From contig JAEZNV010000033.1 in the NCBI GenBank assembly GCA_023441725.1, positions 1 to 13,976 of the forward strand: 13,976 nucleotides of DNA. The letters run 5' to 3'. Each line of letters starts with the position of its first letter. The stretch's first letter is position 1. The notes below the pieces were generated by a model, which saw nothing but the letters and a program-made list of their open reading frames with translations, had not been told where the DNA came from and searched no databases. This stretch comes from Actinomycetes bacterium (GTDB lineage Bacteria > Actinomycetota > Coriobacteriia > Coriobacteriales > Coriobacteriaceae). The position numbers and the translations under genes are program-made. Shown piece after piece: positions 12,727 to 13,976 of the stretch.

Positions 12727-13976
12727 ATGATCGATCGCTATACCCGCCCGGAGATGGGACATATCTTCTCCCTCGAGAACAAGTATGCCATTTGGCAGGA
12801 GATTGAGGTCCTGGCCTGCGAGGCTCAGGCGGAGCTCGGCAAGATCGGTATTTCCAAAGAAGAGGCCCAGTGGATTCGCGACCACGCCAACTTTGAGAAG
12901 GCGAAGGTTGACGAGATCGAGGAGGTCACGCGCCACGATGTCATCGCCTTCCTGACCAACATGAAGGAATATATCGACGCCGATGTTCCCGAGGGCGAGC
13001 CCAAGCCTAGCCGCTGGGTTCACTACGGTATGACCAGCTCTGACCTGGGTGATACGGCTCTGTGCTATCAGCTTACTCAGGCGTGTGACCTGATTATCGA
13101 GGACGTTAAGAAGCTCGGCGTGATCTGCAAGCGTCGTGCCTTCGAGGAGCGCAATACGCTCTGCGCCGGCCGCACCCATGGCATCCATGCCGAGCCGATG
13201 ACCTTCGGTATGAAGTTTGGCTCCTGGGCATGGGAGCTCAAGCGCGATCTCGATCGTCTTGAGGATGCTCGCAGGAACGTTGCCTTCGGTGCCATCTCCG
13301 GTGCCGTCGGCACCTACAGCTCCATCGAGCCGTTCGTCGAGGAGTACGTCTGCGAGCACCTGGGCCTGGTCCACGATCCGCTGTCCACGCAGGTCATCAG
13401 TCGCGATCACCACGCCTACCTTGCCGGCGTGCTTGCCACTACAGCGGCCACCTGCGAGCGCATCGCGACCGAGGTCCGCAACCTGCAGAAGACCGATACG
13501 CTCGAGGCCGAGGAGCCCTTCCGCAAGGGCCAAAAGGGCAGCTCCGCCATGCCGCACAAGCGCAACCCCATCACCATGGAGAAGGTCTGCGGCCTGTCGC
13601 GCGTCGTGAAGTCCAACGCTCAGGTCGCCTTTGACAACGTTGCCCTGTGGCACGAGCGCGACATTTCGCACTCTTCCGCCGAGCGCGTCGCCCAGGCCGA
13701 TAGCTTCATCGCACTCGACCATATGTTCCAGTGCCTCATTCGCGTTATCGACGGCCTGCAGCTGTATCCGGCCCGCATGATGGCCAATCTCAACAAGACC
13801 CGCGGCCTCATCTTCTCCTCCAAGGTCCTGCTGGCCCTCGTCGATACGGGCATCACCCGCGAGGACGCCTACGCTATCGTGCAGGAAAACGCCATGGCCA
13901 CCTGGCACGAGGTGCAGGATTGTGTCTCCGGCCCCACCTTTAAGGAGCGTCTCGAGGCCGATCCGCGCTGCACCGT
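12727..13976 (+). CDS. purB: Adenylosuccinate lyase, 3'-truncated by the window end
   Basis: Adenylosuccinate lyase (EC 4.3.2.2) acts twice in purine synthesis: it releases fumarate from SAICAR to give AICAR and from adenylosuccinate to give AMP. It is a cytosolic homotetramer of the aspartase/fumarase superfamily. The start is ATG 12727 with AAGGAG at 12716-12721. The frame is open to the window end, giving 416 residues; related enzymes run about 430-480, so only the C-terminus is missing. The superfamily signature GSSAMPHKRNP is at residues 271-281. TSSD (103-106), the RTHGIHAEP region with catalytic-type His151, and WHERDISHSSAER (308-320) match the bacterial PurB pattern. It is a host gene outside the element. 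No other purine gene is in the window. Confidence 0.97.
   Translation, partial: MIDRYTRPEMGHIFSLENKYAIWQEIEVLACEAQAELGKIGISKEEAQWIRDHANFEKAKVDEIEEVTRHDVIAFLTNMKEYIDADVPEGEPKPSRWVHYGMTSSDLGDTALCYQLTQACDLIIEDVKKLGVICKRRAFEERNTLCAGRTHGIHAEPMTFGMKFGSWAWELKRDLDRLEDARRNVAFGAISGAVGTYSSIEPFVEEYVCEHLGLVHDPLSTQVISRDHHAYLAGVLATTAATCERIATEVRNLQKTDTLEAEEPFRKGQKGSSAMPHKRNPITMEKVCGLSRVVKSNAQVAFDNVALWHERDISHSSAERVAQADSFIALDHMFQCLIRVIDGLQLYPARMMANLNKTRGLIFSSKVLLALVDTGITREDAYAIVQENAMATWHEVQDCVSGPTFKERLEADPRCT

Noticed and set aside
12427..13908. Long reverse-strand open frame opposite purB
   Set aside because: purB on the forward strand has all family motifs; the opposite frame is a by-product of GC-rich codon use.

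Overview
The window looks like a chromosomal segment from a moderately GC-rich actinobacterium of the Coriobacteriia, Collinsella-like. That is an inference from the protein style, the LPATG surface protein and the codon use; nothing here fixes the species. Two host blocks flank a small integrated element.

Left host block (1-7310). A forward two-gene unit, a 1043-aa membrane protein with split M28-peptidase-like halves and a 72-aa single-pass membrane protein, ends at a strong terminator (3465-3500). It converges with a reverse gene for a 1143-aa cell-wall-anchored adhesin: signal peptide, thioester (TQxA) domain, about six SpaA/Cna-B-like repeats, and an LPATG sorting signal. A tRNA-Gly(CCC) with its own promoter follows at 7236-7310.

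Integrated element (7266-12298, 5,033 bp plus one att copy). A 45-bp direct repeat of the 3' part of the tRNA, from the anticodon loop to CCA, recurs at 12299-12343 and marks both ends. All element genes read leftward. A tyrosine integrase and an XRE-like regulator are coupled by a TAATG overlap. After an intergenic region full of palindromes comes a tightly packed operon: two excisionase-like HTH proteins, a small basic protein, a putative replisome-organiser-like protein with a zinc motif, and two or three tiny proteins. That operon ends at a terminator, and beyond it lies a 120-aa protein of uncertain type. I see no capsid, terminase, relaxase or transfer genes, so this is a minimal integrative element or a phage-satellite-like island rather than a complete prophage.

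Most of the unusual signal in the element is non-coding or overlaps coding sequence. GTAGACCAAA repeats lie at both ends and are candidate integrase arm sites. About five imperfect 34-bp repeats fill the left end. Nine GAGTACT-like motifs spaced 11-12 bp apart lie inside the putative replication gene, out of step with the reading frame, and could be an embedded origin. A perfect 14-bp inverted repeat sits between the two transcription units.

Right host block (12344-13976). The displaced tRNA terminator comes first, then an unexplained cluster of three hairpins ending in a third, 18-bp copy of the tRNA 3' end, then the start of purB (adenylosuccinate lyase), which runs off the window.
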